Shown here: positions 50,793 through 59,269 of the stretch, piece by piece
Numbering within the stretch: position 1 is the stretch's first letter
How the letters are laid out: every line of letters begins with the position of its first letter
Origin: Cellulophaga sp. RHA19
GTDB lineage: Bacteria > Bacteroidota > Bacteroidia > Flavobacteriales > Flavobacteriaceae
DNA: 64,000 nt
Direction: 5' to 3'
NCBI RefSeq assembly: GCF_002813425.1
Contig: NZ_PHUL01000001.1
Coordinates: 1,747,001 to 1,811,000 of the forward strand
Made by a program: the position numbers and the translations under genes
The notes under the pieces: generated by a model
What the model saw: the letters and a program-made list of their open reading frames with translations, nothing else
What the model was told of the DNA's origin: nothing
Databases searched by the model: none

Positions 50793-53294
50793 ATGAAAAA
50801 GAATTACTATTTTATTTTATTATTACTAACAGTATGTACTGTTGCGGCACAAAACAAAGGAAATCTTAACGGGCAAGTAGTAGATGAAACAGGAGCTCCT
50901 GTAATTGGAGCTAATGTGGTTATACAGAGCATTTCTATGGGCGCGGTTACAGATGAATCTGGAACCTATAAAATTGATGACTTAGTCTATAAAACATATA
51001 CAGTTACAGTGTCTTACTTAGGATACAAGAGTATAAAAAAATCAGTAACAATTTCTACCCCAAATACTACAGTAAATTTTAAATTAAAGGAACCTTCTTT
51101 TCAGTTAGATGGTTTAGTGGTTACAGCACAAAAAAGAGAACAGTTAAATAAAGATGTGCCAATTGCAATTACCTCTTACGGTAGTGAGTTTATAAACAAT
51201 CAAGGTACGTTTGAGTATGATACTTTTTCAGATTATGTACCAGGTTTGCAAATCCAAATTCAAAGTGTAAATAACCCAGGTATAGTTGTTAGAGGAATTA
51301 CTAGTGATAGCGGCGACTCTAGAGTAGAGCCAAGAGTTTCCGTTTTTCAAGACGGAGTGTCTATTAGTAAATCTCGTGGGTCTGTTGTAGAGCTGTTTGA
51401 TATAGAACGTGTAGAGGTTTTAAAAGGCCCACAAGGAACTCTTTTTGGTAGAGGGGCGCAAATTGGAGCAATGCACATTATTCAAAATAAAGCTAAAAAT
51501 GAGACTTCTGCTTCTTTAAAAACAGGTATTGGTAATTACAATCAGTTTTTAGTAAACGGTTATGTAAATACTCCTTTAGTAAAAGATAAGTTATTTGCTC
51601 GTGTAGCTGCAATTTACAATAGAAGAGATGGGTACATAGAAAACCTTTCTGGTGGAGACCTAAATGGTAAAGAAACTTTGGCACTTAGAGGTTCTTTAAA
51701 ATATATGATTAGTGATAATACTACGTTTGATTTTATTGCAAATTGGCAACAAGATACACCTCCAGGTACTTCTTTTAAAAGTGGAACTTTTGCTCCTTTA
51801 GGAGGCGATTTAAATCCTAACTCTTTTGCAGACTTAGAACGTGGTAAAGAACTGGGTTTAGACCGTACAGTTTATGGTTTTACTGGGATTTTAAAGTCGT
51901 CACTTAATGACAAGTGGGATGTAACTTCTATTTCTGCATACCGAAAATTTAACTCAGATGAAGCCTTTGATGCAGATGGTACAGCAGCACCAGTTTTATT
52001 TTTTAGAGAGGTTGCAGAAGGAGAACAATTTAGTCAAGAAGTACGTTTTAATTTTGATAATGATGATAAATTATCTGGTTTTGTGGGAGCAAATTTCTTT
52101 TATGAAAACGGATCACAAGCAGTTCCTTTTGAGGTTAATGAGCAAAGTTACCTAGCGCTTTTAGTAGCTACAGATGCTTTGGTAGTAAACGGTGTACCTA
52201 CTTTGTTCCCTAACATTCCTAATGATCCTGGCAGTTTTGGACCATTGGCAGGTGCTCCATTATTATCTTTTAATAGCGAAAACTCTATTAATTACGGAGA
52301 AAATTATTCTGGTGATATTTTTGCAGATGCTTCTTATGATGTTACAAATAAGCTAACTCTTACACTAGGACTAAGAGCAACCTTAGAGAATAGTAATGCA
52401 GGTTTAGAAGTTATAAATGCAGATAATCCAGGGGTGTTAGGTAACTTTTTAGGAGCTTACCCTAACAACTTATTTACGCCAACAAATGGAAAAATTACAG
52501 CTAGTGAAACATTTACCTCTGCAGTAGGTAGGTTTGCAGTTAATTATGATTTAAGTGATGCAGTAACTGTTTTTGGTAATGTTGCACGCGGAAGAAGACC
52601 AAATGTAATTAATGTATCAGCTACAGAAGTAAATGTGTTGTCAGACGAAACTGTTTGGTCTTATGAGTTAGGACTAAAATCATTAATGTTAGACAATAAA
52701 CTACAGTTTGATGTAAATGGGTACTTTTATGACTACAGTAACTTTCAAACAACAATAGCACGTTTAGATGAAACAGATGGTTTGGTAATTCTTCCTAATG
52801 ATAGTGGTAGTGCAACTGCATTAGGTTTTGAGGCTGCTATGCAGTATCAGTTTGCAAAAAGCAGTTCTTTCTTTGCTAATTATGGGTATATAGATGCTTC
52901 TTTTGACGATGAAGATTCAGACGGTAACCTACAGCAATTGGCAGGAAATACGTTTAGGTTAACACCAGAACATTCTTTCTCTGCAGGGTTTAATATCAAC
53001 CCTACTTTAAATGATAAAGTTGCTGTATTTTTAAGGCCAACATACACTTATAAGTCTAAAGTATTTTTTGAGGAAACTAATTTGCCAAACATATCTCAAG
53101 ATGATTATGGTTTACTAAACATCAGAGCAGGTGTAACTATACAAGATAAATATGAGATTAGTTTGTATGCAACTAATGTTTTAGACGAGAAGTTTATTAT
53201 AGATGCTGGTAATACAGGTGGTGCTTTTGGTATACCAACTTTTATTGCTGGTCCTCCTGCATTTTACGGATTGCAATTGTCTGTAAATTTTTAA
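50793..53294 (+). CDS. TonB-dependent outer-membrane receptor
   Basis: An 833-residue receptor. The signal peptide is MKKNYYFILLLLTVCTVAAQN. A CarboxypepD_reg-like domain (about 23-105; LNGQVVDETGAPVIGANVVIQ, GTYKIDDLVYKTYTVTVSYLGYKSIKKS) precedes the plug (about 113-235; VVTAQKREQLNKDVPIAITSYG, VVRGITSDSGDSRVEPRVSVFQDG, IERVEVLKGPQGTLFGRGAQIGAMHI). The rest is the 22-strand barrel ending in a C-terminal Phe (GLQLSVNF). No SusD partner follows, so it is not a glycan PUL. The next two genes encode a hydrolase and a glycerophosphodiesterase, which suggests uptake of a lipid-derived substrate; that is inference. Confidence 0.9.
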   Translation: MKKNYYFILLLLTVCTVAAQNKGNLNGQVVDETGAPVIGANVVIQSISMGAVTDESGTYKIDDLVYKTYTVTVSYLGYKSIKKSVTISTPNTTVNFKLKEPSFQLDGLVVTAQKREQLNKDVPIAITSYGSEFINNQGTFEYDTFSDYVPGLQIQIQSVNNPGIVVRGITSDSGDSRVEPRVSVFQDGVSISKSRGSVVELFDIERVEVLKGPQGTLFGRGAQIGAMHIIQNKAKNETSASLKTGIGNYNQFLVNGYVNTPLVKDKLFARVAAIYNRRDGYIENLSGGDLNGKETLALRGSLKYMISDNTTFDFIANWQQDTPPGTSFKSGTFAPLGGDLNPNSFADLERGKELGLDRTVYGFTGILKSSLNDKWDVTSISAYRKFNSDEAFDADGTAAPVLFFREVAEGEQFSQEVRFNFDNDDKLSGFVGANFFYENGSQAVPFEVNEQSYLALLVATDALVVNGVPTLFPNIPNDPGSFGPLAGAPLLSFNSENSINYGENYSGDIFADASYDVTNKLTLTLGLRATLENSNAGLEVINADNPGVLGNFLGAYPNNLFTPTNGKITASETFTSAVGRFAVNYDLSDAVTVFGNVARGRRPNVINVSATEVNVLSDETVWSYELGLKSLMLDNKLQFDVNGYFYDYSNFQTTIARLDETDGLVILPNDSGSATALGFEAAMQYQFAKSSSFFANYGYIDASFDDEDSDGNLQQLAGNTFRLTPEHSFSAGFNINPTLNDKVAVFLRPTYTYKSKVFFEETNLPNISQDDYGLLNIRAGVTIQDKYEISLYATNVLDEKFIIDAGNTGGAFGIPTFIAGPPAFYGLQLSVNF

Positions 53295-53318
53295 ACTAAA
53301 TAATTAAAAAACAATTAA

Positions 53319-54272
53319 ATGAAAAATAAAAATACATATATTCTTTCTTTATTTCTAGTATTTGCGTTTTTTGCAACCGCACAAAAAGGGGCAAAAATGC
53401 AAAAACTAAAAGAGTTAGAGAAAAATATACAAATAGAGGAGAGTAATGTTGTTGGTCTTAAGAAAGATAATGAAGCACATATTATATGGTCAGACGATTA
53501 TAAGTATAAAAAATCTCCTATAGCTTTTGTGTATTTGCACGGTTTTGGGGCTAGTTATGCAGAAGGTGAGCCAGTAATGTCTCAGTTATCTACTCACTTT
53601 AAAGCAAACACCTATATGGCTCGCTTAGAAGAGCACGGAATTTACAGAGATAATACTTTTGAAAACTTAACACCAGAAAATTATATTGCTTCTGCAAAAC
53701 AAGCAATTGCTTATGGCAAACAATTAGGAGATGAGGTTATTGTAATTAGCACATCTACAGGTGGTACATTAAGCTTGGCAATAGCAGCAGAAGATAAAGA
53801 TATAAAAGCGTTGGTTTTGTATTCTCCATTTATAGATTTGCTTAACCCAGCAATGAAAGCAGTAATACAACCAGGAGGAAAAGAGCAATTTATCAAGGCT
53901 TTAGGAGGTACAATGCAAGTGCAAAAACGTCCAGAATTAGAAGCAAAATATTGGTCTACTAACTATCACATAAATGGCTATATTTCATTAATTACTATGC
54001 TTACAAATACAATGACAACAGAAACTTTTTCAAAAGTCACTTGTCCTGTGTTTTTAGGATACTATTATAAAAATGAAGAAGAGCAAGATAAAGTTGTTTC
54101 TGTGCCAGCAATGCAAGTAATGTTTAATGCTCTAGGAACGCCAGAAGAAGATAAAACTAAAATGGCTTTTCCAAGAAGTGGAAATCACGTTATAGCAAGT
54201 GATATTAGATCCAAAGATTGGGAAGGTGTGTATTTAAATACAGTTGACTTTTTAAATAAAATTATAAAATGA
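53319..54272 (+). CDS. Alpha/beta hydrolase, exported, with atypical nucleophile motif
   Basis: A 317-residue protein with a signal peptide (MKNKNTYILSLFLVFAFFATAQ). The fold is visible as PIAFVYLHGFGASYAEGEPV (oxyanion His74-Gly75), the nucleophile elbow IVISTSTGGTLSLA with Ser146 as candidate nucleophile, an acid candidate in the EEEQDKV region near residue 250, and a C-terminal His in RSGNHVIASD near 293. The usual first Gly of GxSxG is Ser144 (STSTG). Monoglyceride or lysophospholipid lipase activity is likely by context. It starts 24 bp after the receptor stop and overlaps the next gene by 4 bp. Confidence 0.85.
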   Translation: MKNKNTYILSLFLVFAFFATAQKGAKMQKLKELEKNIQIEESNVVGLKKDNEAHIIWSDDYKYKKSPIAFVYLHGFGASYAEGEPVMSQLSTHFKANTYMARLEEHGIYRDNTFENLTPENYIASAKQAIAYGKQLGDEVIVISTSTGGTLSLAIAAEDKDIKALVLYSPFIDLLNPAMKAVIQPGGKEQFIKALGGTMQVQKRPELEAKYWSTNYHINGYISLITMLTNTMTTETFSKVTCPVFLGYYYKNEEEQDKVVSVPAMQVMFNALGTPEEDKTKMAFPRSGNHVIASDIRSKDWEGVYLNTVDFLNKIIK

Positions 54273-55204
54273 AATTAAAAATAGTTATTTGCGGCCTTAT
54301 TGGCCTTGGTTTTATGGCTTGTAAGCAGAGCGATAAAAAGAAAGAAAAAAAAGAAGACGCAACTCCGGTTGAAGAAACAGTGGTAACTTATAATTTTGAT
54401 TTAGAAGGTCACCGTGGTGCTAGAGGTTTAATGCCAGAGAATAGCATACCAGCTTTTACAAAAGCAATAGAATTGGGTGTAAATACTATTGAGTTAGATT
54501 TGGCTGTAACCAAAGATAAACAAGTTTTGGTATCTCATGAGCCTTATTTTAATCCGCTTTTTTGTATGGATTCTCTTGGGCAAACTATTGCTAAAAAAGA
54601 TTCGATTGCATTAAATATTTATGAGCATACGTACAAGCAAACTCAAAAATACGACTGTGGTAGTATGGGTAACGTTAAGTTTCCAGAGCAAGAAAAACAG
54701 TTTGTAACTAAACCTTTATTGTTAGATGTTATAGCTCTTGCAGATTCTTTAACAGCAGGTAATGCAACACCAATAAAGTATAATATAGAAATTAAGAGTT
54801 TACCAGAGGGAGATGGTATTTATCATCCTAATCCAAAAGATTTTTCTGATTTAGTTATAGCAACAATTAAAGATAAAATTGCTGTAGAAAATGTAGTGCT
54901 ACAAAGTTTTGATTTTAGAGTGTTGCAATATTTGCATCAAAATTATCCAGAGTACACATTGGCTGCTTTGGTATATAAAGATGATGTAAAAACTAATTTA
55001 GATACATTAGGGTTTATACCACAAATATATAGTCCGTTACATAGTATGTTATCTAAAGAAGTTATAGCAGAACTACACTCTAAAAATATGAAAGTTATTC
55101 CTTGGACAGTTAATAATGAGACTGATATGGAAAACCTATTAGTAATGGGAGTAGATGGTTTAATTACAGATTACCCTAACAAGGCTATACAATACAGAAA
55201 ATAA
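54269..55204 (+). CDS. Glycerophosphodiester phosphodiesterase lipoprotein
   Basis: A 311-residue GDPD-family enzyme. The N-terminus MKLKIVICGLIGLGFMACK has a lipobox (Cys18), so it is probably anchored in the outer membrane or inner leaflet of it. Catalytic residues are His48 in EGHRGARGLMPENS, Glu75 and Asp77 in TIELDLAV, and His90 in VSHEPYF. Conserved YNIEIKSLPEGDG and TVNNETDMENLLVMGVDGLITDYP follow. It hydrolyses glycerophosphodiesters to glycerol 3-phosphate and an alcohol. Its ATG overlaps the hydrolase stop (ATGA), and a terminator closes the operon. Confidence 0.92.
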   Translation: MKLKIVICGLIGLGFMACKQSDKKKEKKEDATPVEETVVTYNFDLEGHRGARGLMPENSIPAFTKAIELGVNTIELDLAVTKDKQVLVSHEPYFNPLFCMDSLGQTIAKKDSIALNIYEHTYKQTQKYDCGSMGNVKFPEQEKQFVTKPLLLDVIALADSLTAGNATPIKYNIEIKSLPEGDGIYHPNPKDFSDLVIATIKDKIAVENVVLQSFDFRVLQYLHQNYPEYTLAALVYKDDVKTNLDTLGFIPQIYSPLHSMLSKEVIAELHSKNMKVIPWTVNNETDMENLLVMGVDGLITDYPNKAIQYRK

Positions 55205-55225
55205 TAACCTTAAATAACCAAAAAC

Positions 55226-55260
55226 TAAAAAGCTGTTTCATAGTTGAAACAGCTTTTTTT
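55226..55260. terminator. Bidirectional terminator between the GDPD operon and the lipoprotein array
   Basis: Perfect arms AAAAAGCTGTTTCA / TGAAACAGCTTTTT with a TAGT loop, A and T runs on both sides, between convergent transcription units. Confidence 0.88.
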
Positions 55261-55312
55261 ATGCCCTTATATAGGTGTATTGAGGTATTAATAATAAGTA
55301 AGAATTGCAGTT

Positions 55313-55993
55313 TTATTCTTTGGCTAGCTGTTTGTATTCTCGTTTTATTACTTTACCTGTAATGCCGTCTAAGTAAATTGTTTCTATACTGCCATTACCA
55401 GTGTTAGGAGTATTCTCATTGCTTAATATGTAATGTTCAACAGTCCACATAGGTTTTACGTTTAATGATGCCTTAATTTTTTCTACACTAACTCTGTTAA
55501 TAGTGGTGTGCCAACCACCGTTTGTATGTCCTTTGTCTAATATGATATTATGATCTATACAATATTTTAGAATATCGTTCCACTTAAATTTGTATGGAGC
55601 ATCATAATCTACTTCATGGCTAAAACTACCATCTTCATTGTAATAGTACCAAATGCCTTTTGGAAAGCCACTATTAAAGTAGATTCCTTTAAATTTTATA
55701 TTGTTATTAGGATAAAATATTTTATTAATAAAAAAATAGGAATCTTTATTATATTCTGACGAATGATGCTGATTTTGCCCTTTCGCCATTTCTAAATATT
55801 TTTTTTTATCTAACTTAATATTTACATAAAAAGATGTACTATCTGTTTTGTATTTGTTAAAGGTGGCCGTATCAAAAACCTCAAACTCTTTAGTTATTTC
55901 GGGGATGTTGTTTAGTTGTGTTATGGTTGCTTTTTGAGCTTTACATTGATAAAAACACAGAGAACTAAGTACTAATAAAATTATTTTTTTCAT
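55313..55993 (-). CDS. Lipoprotein with MORN-like segment, unknown function
   Basis: A 226-residue predicted lipoprotein (MKKIILLVLSSLCFYQC, lipobox Cys17). The middle NNIKFKGIYFNSGFPKGIWYYYNEDGSF resembles a MORN-like or toxin-immunity-style beta repeat. The C-terminus HTNGGWHTTINRVSVEKIKASLNVKPMWTVEHYILSNEN and IYLDGITGKVIKREYKQL is beta-rich with no catalytic motif. It does not share the YEIxIND core of the neighbouring genes. Its start is only 2 bp downstream of a stop in the decayed copy upstream. Function unknown. Confidence 0.65.
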   Translation of the reverse strand: MKKIILLVLSSLCFYQCKAQKATITQLNNIPEITKEFEVFDTATFNKYKTDSTSFYVNIKLDKKKYLEMAKGQNQHHSSEYNKDSYFFINKIFYPNNNIKFKGIYFNSGFPKGIWYYYNEDGSFSHEVDYDAPYKFKWNDILKYCIDHNIILDKGHTNGGWHTTINRVSVEKIKASLNVKPMWTVEHYILSNENTPNTGNGSIETIYLDGITGKVIKREYKQLAKE

Positions 55994-55994
55994 A

Positions 55995-56348
55995 CTATTG
56001 AATTATTTGCTTTTTCTCATTGCTATTTCCATAAGCTACGGCGTTCCACTCTGTGTACACTCTAATCGTCCAAGTTTGCTAGCCTGTTTTTAAAATATAT
56101 GGGTTTATGGGAATACTACCACTGTTAGTACCATTTAGTCTCTCAAAAAAACTATCTACTCGCATATCGTTAATTAGTACTTTGTAACTGCAAGCACCTA
56201 TGCGAATATTAGCATTGTAAGCCTCGTCATTGGCAACTATATTTTCTCCTAAATTGATAAATATTTCTTGTACTTCTGGGTTTACTTGGCTGTTGCAAGC
56301 TATAGATAAGCCCAAAAAACATAAGAATATTATTTTATAAGTTGTCAA
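55995..56348 (-). pseudogene. Decayed lipoprotein-array copy, interrupted by an amber codon
   Basis: An intact reading of 89 codons from 56348 (TTG start, MTTYKIIFLCFLGLSIACNSQ, lipobox Cys18) contains the array core CSYKVLINDMRVDSFFE and ends at a TAG (56081-56079) after INPYILKTG. The frame continues after the TAG as QTWTIRVYTEWNAVAYGNSN and stops at 55997-55995. In the intact relatives the same strand pair reads LNPYINKKGIQTLSLKIKP (291-residue gene), so the TAG occupies a single residue position inside a conserved strand. The remaining 200 residues of the family are missing. I read this as a truncated and nonsense-mutated copy; a short functional lipoprotein is the alternative. Confidence 0.6.
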
Positions 56349-56393
56349 TGTCTTTACTTTTTTTATAGAAAACCAAAAATTAGAGCTATATTT

Positions 56394-57317
56394 TTACCAA
56401 ACATGCCATTTATTATCTTTAGTTTTATATAAATATAAAGCACGCCCAGAATAATACTCGCCATCATCCATCCAAATATAAGTTTCTTGGGTTTTAGCAT
56501 TTTCAAGTGTAACTACTCTATTATTGCTATATAATTTTAATACTGCTTTTGGTAAAGGCAATAATTTAGATTTTTTTATTTCCTCTATATCAGCTACCAT
56601 TCCTTCTTTAAGTTCTTCTTTAGTTGAATACCATTTTTTAGCACTCCTTCTCTCTCTCTCTTTAGTGAAATCTAGTAAAGCTACGCCATCACCTTGTTCT
56701 AAAATACTTATAAATGTAGCAAACTGGGCATCTACTTCTTTACGTAATTGGGTGCTGTCTAAAGTGCTTAAATCTACCGCATTTTCTAAAGAGGTTAATT
56801 TAAATGGCACTGTAACCTCAAACGCTCCTTTATGCACAAATGTAGGTAATGGTTGCTCTAACATTGGCATTTTATAGGTCCACACAGTTTCTCTGCCTTC
56901 GGCACTGCCCATATGTGGTATGTGTTCTATTTTTATTGAGATAGATGCATATTTGTCTAAAACCTGCTTCCCTGTACTAGGAAATAACCGAATTTCAATA
57001 GGTGTTAACCTACTACTTAATAAAGACGAGTTAATTCCTTTTGTTTTTGAAGTTACAGACCCTTGCGAATCATCTAAAAAAGCAGTGTTTGGTATGTCAT
57101 TTATTAATATTTCATACTTGCAATTGGAGCTAGAAATGGAGATGTTGTATAAATCGGGGAGTTTTTCCATTTTCTCATAATCAGGCAAGCCTTCAGTCGC
57201 ATAAGCTATTATTTCATCTATTTTGGTATTTAATGCTGCTTGAGATTTTTTTTCTTGCCCGCAACTTTGAAAAAGAACAAATAGCGATAGAATTAAAAGG
57301 TGCTTTTTTATTGTCAT
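56394..57317 (-). CDS. Array lipoprotein, 307 residues, unknown function
   Basis: A predicted lipoprotein: MTIKKHLLILSLFVLFQSC (lipobox Cys19). Domain 1 (about 45-185) contains the shared core SNCKYEILINDIPNTAF and the strands SSRLTPIEIRLFPSTG and FEVTVPFKLTSLENAVD. Domain 2 (about 190-307) has QFATFISILEQGDGVALLDFTKERERRSAKKW, then LPLPKAVLKLYSNNRVVTLEN and TYIWMDDGEYYSGRALYLYKTKDNKWHVW. The xxILxxGD segment in domain 2 recurs in the paralogues. Domain 2 resembles a small NTF2-like or beta-sheet module but no family is certain. It is the best-preserved copy together with the gene at 58265-59140. Confidence 0.72.
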   Translation of the reverse strand: MTIKKHLLILSLFVLFQSCGQEKKSQAALNTKIDEIIAYATEGLPDYEKMEKLPDLYNISISSSNCKYEILINDIPNTAFLDDSQGSVTSKTKGINSSLLSSRLTPIEIRLFPSTGKQVLDKYASISIKIEHIPHMGSAEGRETVWTYKMPMLEQPLPTFVHKGAFEVTVPFKLTSLENAVDLSTLDSTQLRKEVDAQFATFISILEQGDGVALLDFTKERERRSAKKWYSTKEELKEGMVADIEEIKKSKLLPLPKAVLKLYSNNRVVTLENAKTQETYIWMDDGEYYSGRALYLYKTKDNKWHVW

Positions 57318-57326
57318 ATTTTATAC

Positions 57327-58264
57327 TTATTTACGTATTATTACAAACTCATCACTGTCTTTTGGTAAATAGAGTTTTACAGGATAATCCCTTATAGCCC
57401 CTTTATAATCAAACATCAGCGGACTCCAGCCCTTTATATTTAAACTTTCATAACCTTGAAAGTTCATACTAGTATTTCGTTCTAGAGTAACTAATTGATT
57501 TCTTTTTCCATAGATTTTCATAGTCCAATCTTGTATAGGTAACATATTATCCTTTGCATAATCTCGAATTCTTCTCGAATAATTCTTCCTGTATTATAGT
57601 TAAAGACATTCGTTTCTTCTACTCTTCTTAAACACATATCATTGAATTTTTCCGCATCACCATTATTTAAGACTGTACGTAATCTTTCATAATATAATAC
57701 TGCTTTTTTTTGTAATATATCTTTATCCCATTTACTTAAGTCTTGCCCGTTACGCCAACCTTCTAGCTCATAGGGTAAGTTGGTGATTTCTACATCCCAG
57801 CTTTGCTCTAGATAAGGCATATTATCTTGTATTATAAGCGGTAGGTCTTGCTCTATCATAGTACTTTTGTCTAAACCACCCTCTGTATCTTCTAAAAACT
57901 GTACAAAACTTATACGATCTACTAGCCCCTCTAAAAATTCTAAATACTTATTATCTTTAGAAGGCGTTAGTTTTACTGTAATGGTATAAGTGCCATTGTG
58001 TAATAACCAAGGACGCAAATCTATAAGTTCTCCACCACCAGAAGCATCATAGGCTATTAATATATTATTAATATAAATTTCGTAGGGCTGGTAGCTGGTT
58101 AGGTCTAAGCCATATATGTATTGTTTTTCTTTAGCTATCTGTTGTATTGGTTTTTTTCTCTCTCTATTTAAGCTTGATTTCAAAGAAGGGAGTCTCTGTT
58201 GTGATAGACAACTATGTAGAAACGCTAAACAAAATAATAGAACAATGTGTTTTGGCTTAAGCAT
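57327..58264 (-). pseudogene. Array lipoprotein gene broken by an 11-bp repeat-unit frameshift
   Basis: Two frames together make one family member. The first (58264-57518, 248 residues) has a lipobox (LAFLHSC), the core PYEIYINNILIAYD, LLHNGTYTITVKLTPSK, and RLRTVLNNGDAEKF, then goes out of frame after NTGRIIR. The second (57545-57327) supplies the missing C-terminus: NMLPIQDWTMKIYGKRNQLVTLE and YPVKLYLPKDSDEFVIIRK. Removing the 11 bp at 57563-57573 (AAGAATTCGAG), which imperfectly repeats the adjacent 14 bp, joins them as IIRDYAKDNMLPIQDW and gives 308 residues, the size of the 307-residue copy. This may be a pseudogene, a sequence error, or a slippage switch. Confidence 0.7.
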
Positions 58265-59140
58265 TTAATAAACTTTTAATTTATTTACTCCTTTTAACTG
58301 ATGAAGTATTAATCCATAAGATTTTCTTTTACCTTTGTCATCAATTGAAAATAAAGGCGTAGTACCATTGGAATTAATCAATTGAACTAATTTTCCATTA
58401 GGATGTATAAAAAGTCTATAATCGGAGATAGGTTGCATAAAACCTTTTGAGGCTTGAACTCTCTTTACTATATTATTTAAATATTCTTTTTGTTTATTTA
58501 CGTCATAATACATAGAATTCATTTCTCTTTCTCTAGATTTTTTATAAATCTCTAAGTATTTCAAAGTATCCCCATTGTTAATAATTCTATTAACAGTAGA
58601 ATATTTTTCAATTACTTTTTCTAATAATTCATTTTGATCTTTATCTAAAAAAGATTGAGAATTTTCAAGTCCAATTAAATTATATGGAACCTCTGCTTCA
58701 AATGTCCAAGAATCAATAAAAATCTTTACGGGTTTTTCAATCGATTTTAACTCGCATTTTTTCACTAATTTAAATGGTGGATTTTCATCATTTTCAGAAT
58801 AGTAGATATCAATACTTATGTTCTTGAGATAATTTTCTGTTAATAAATCATCCTTTTCGTGAGGTTTTATTTTTAAACTTAGTGTTTGAATACCTTTCTT
58901 ATTTATATATGGATTGAGATATTGATAATCATCAACAACTCCTATTTTGTTATTTCTTATTAATGAAACGCCATTAAAAATTATTTCAAAATCGGCATTA
59001 GAATTATAATGTAAGTAATATATTTTTCCTTTGTTTTCATTAATTTGTTGATTTTCTTTTTTTACTTCTAAGTGTTTATTTCTATTATTACCACAACTAA
59101 ATGACAATATTATAATAATTAATATTATTGTTTTTTTCAA
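58265..59140 (-). CDS. Array lipoprotein, 291 residues, unknown function
   Basis: A predicted lipoprotein that starts with TTG (no in-frame ATG nearby): MKKTIILIIIILSFSC (lipobox Cys16). Domain 1 has NSNADFEIIFNGVSLIRN, YLNPYINKKGIQTLSLKIKPHEK and FIDSWTFEAEVPYNLIGLEN. Domain 2 has VNRIINNGDTLKYLEIYKKSREREMNSMYYDVN and the C-terminal DYRLFIHPNGKLVQLIN, LFSIDDKGKRKSYGLIL. It is the first gene of the array in transcription order; the next copy starts at the adjacent base (0-bp gap). A terminator for the trp operon lies just upstream. Function unknown. Confidence 0.72.
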   Translation of the reverse strand: MKKTIILIIIILSFSCGNNRNKHLEVKKENQQINENKGKIYYLHYNSNADFEIIFNGVSLIRNNKIGVVDDYQYLNPYINKKGIQTLSLKIKPHEKDDLLTENYLKNISIDIYYSENDENPPFKLVKKCELKSIEKPVKIFIDSWTFEAEVPYNLIGLENSQSFLDKDQNELLEKVIEKYSTVNRIINNGDTLKYLEIYKKSREREMNSMYYDVNKQKEYLNNIVKRVQASKGFMQPISDYRLFIHPNGKLVQLINSNGTTPLFSIDDKGKRKSYGLILHQLKGVNKLKVY

Positions 59141-59211
59141 AATTTCATTTGTTTTTTCTGTAGTAAAATTACAAAAGAATTATGTAGTATTTATATTACT
59201 AGGTTGTTAAA

Positions 59212-59250
59212 AACACAAAAAGCTACCTAATTTAATAGATAGCTTTTTTA
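59212..59250 (-). terminator. Terminator of the trp operon
   Basis: Arms AAAAAGCTACCT / AGATAGCTTTTT with an AT loop; on the minus strand one pair is G-U and a T-rich tail follows. It lies 20 bp after the trpA stop. Confidence 0.75.
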
Positions 59251-59269
59251 TGCTAAAGAAAATAAGTTA

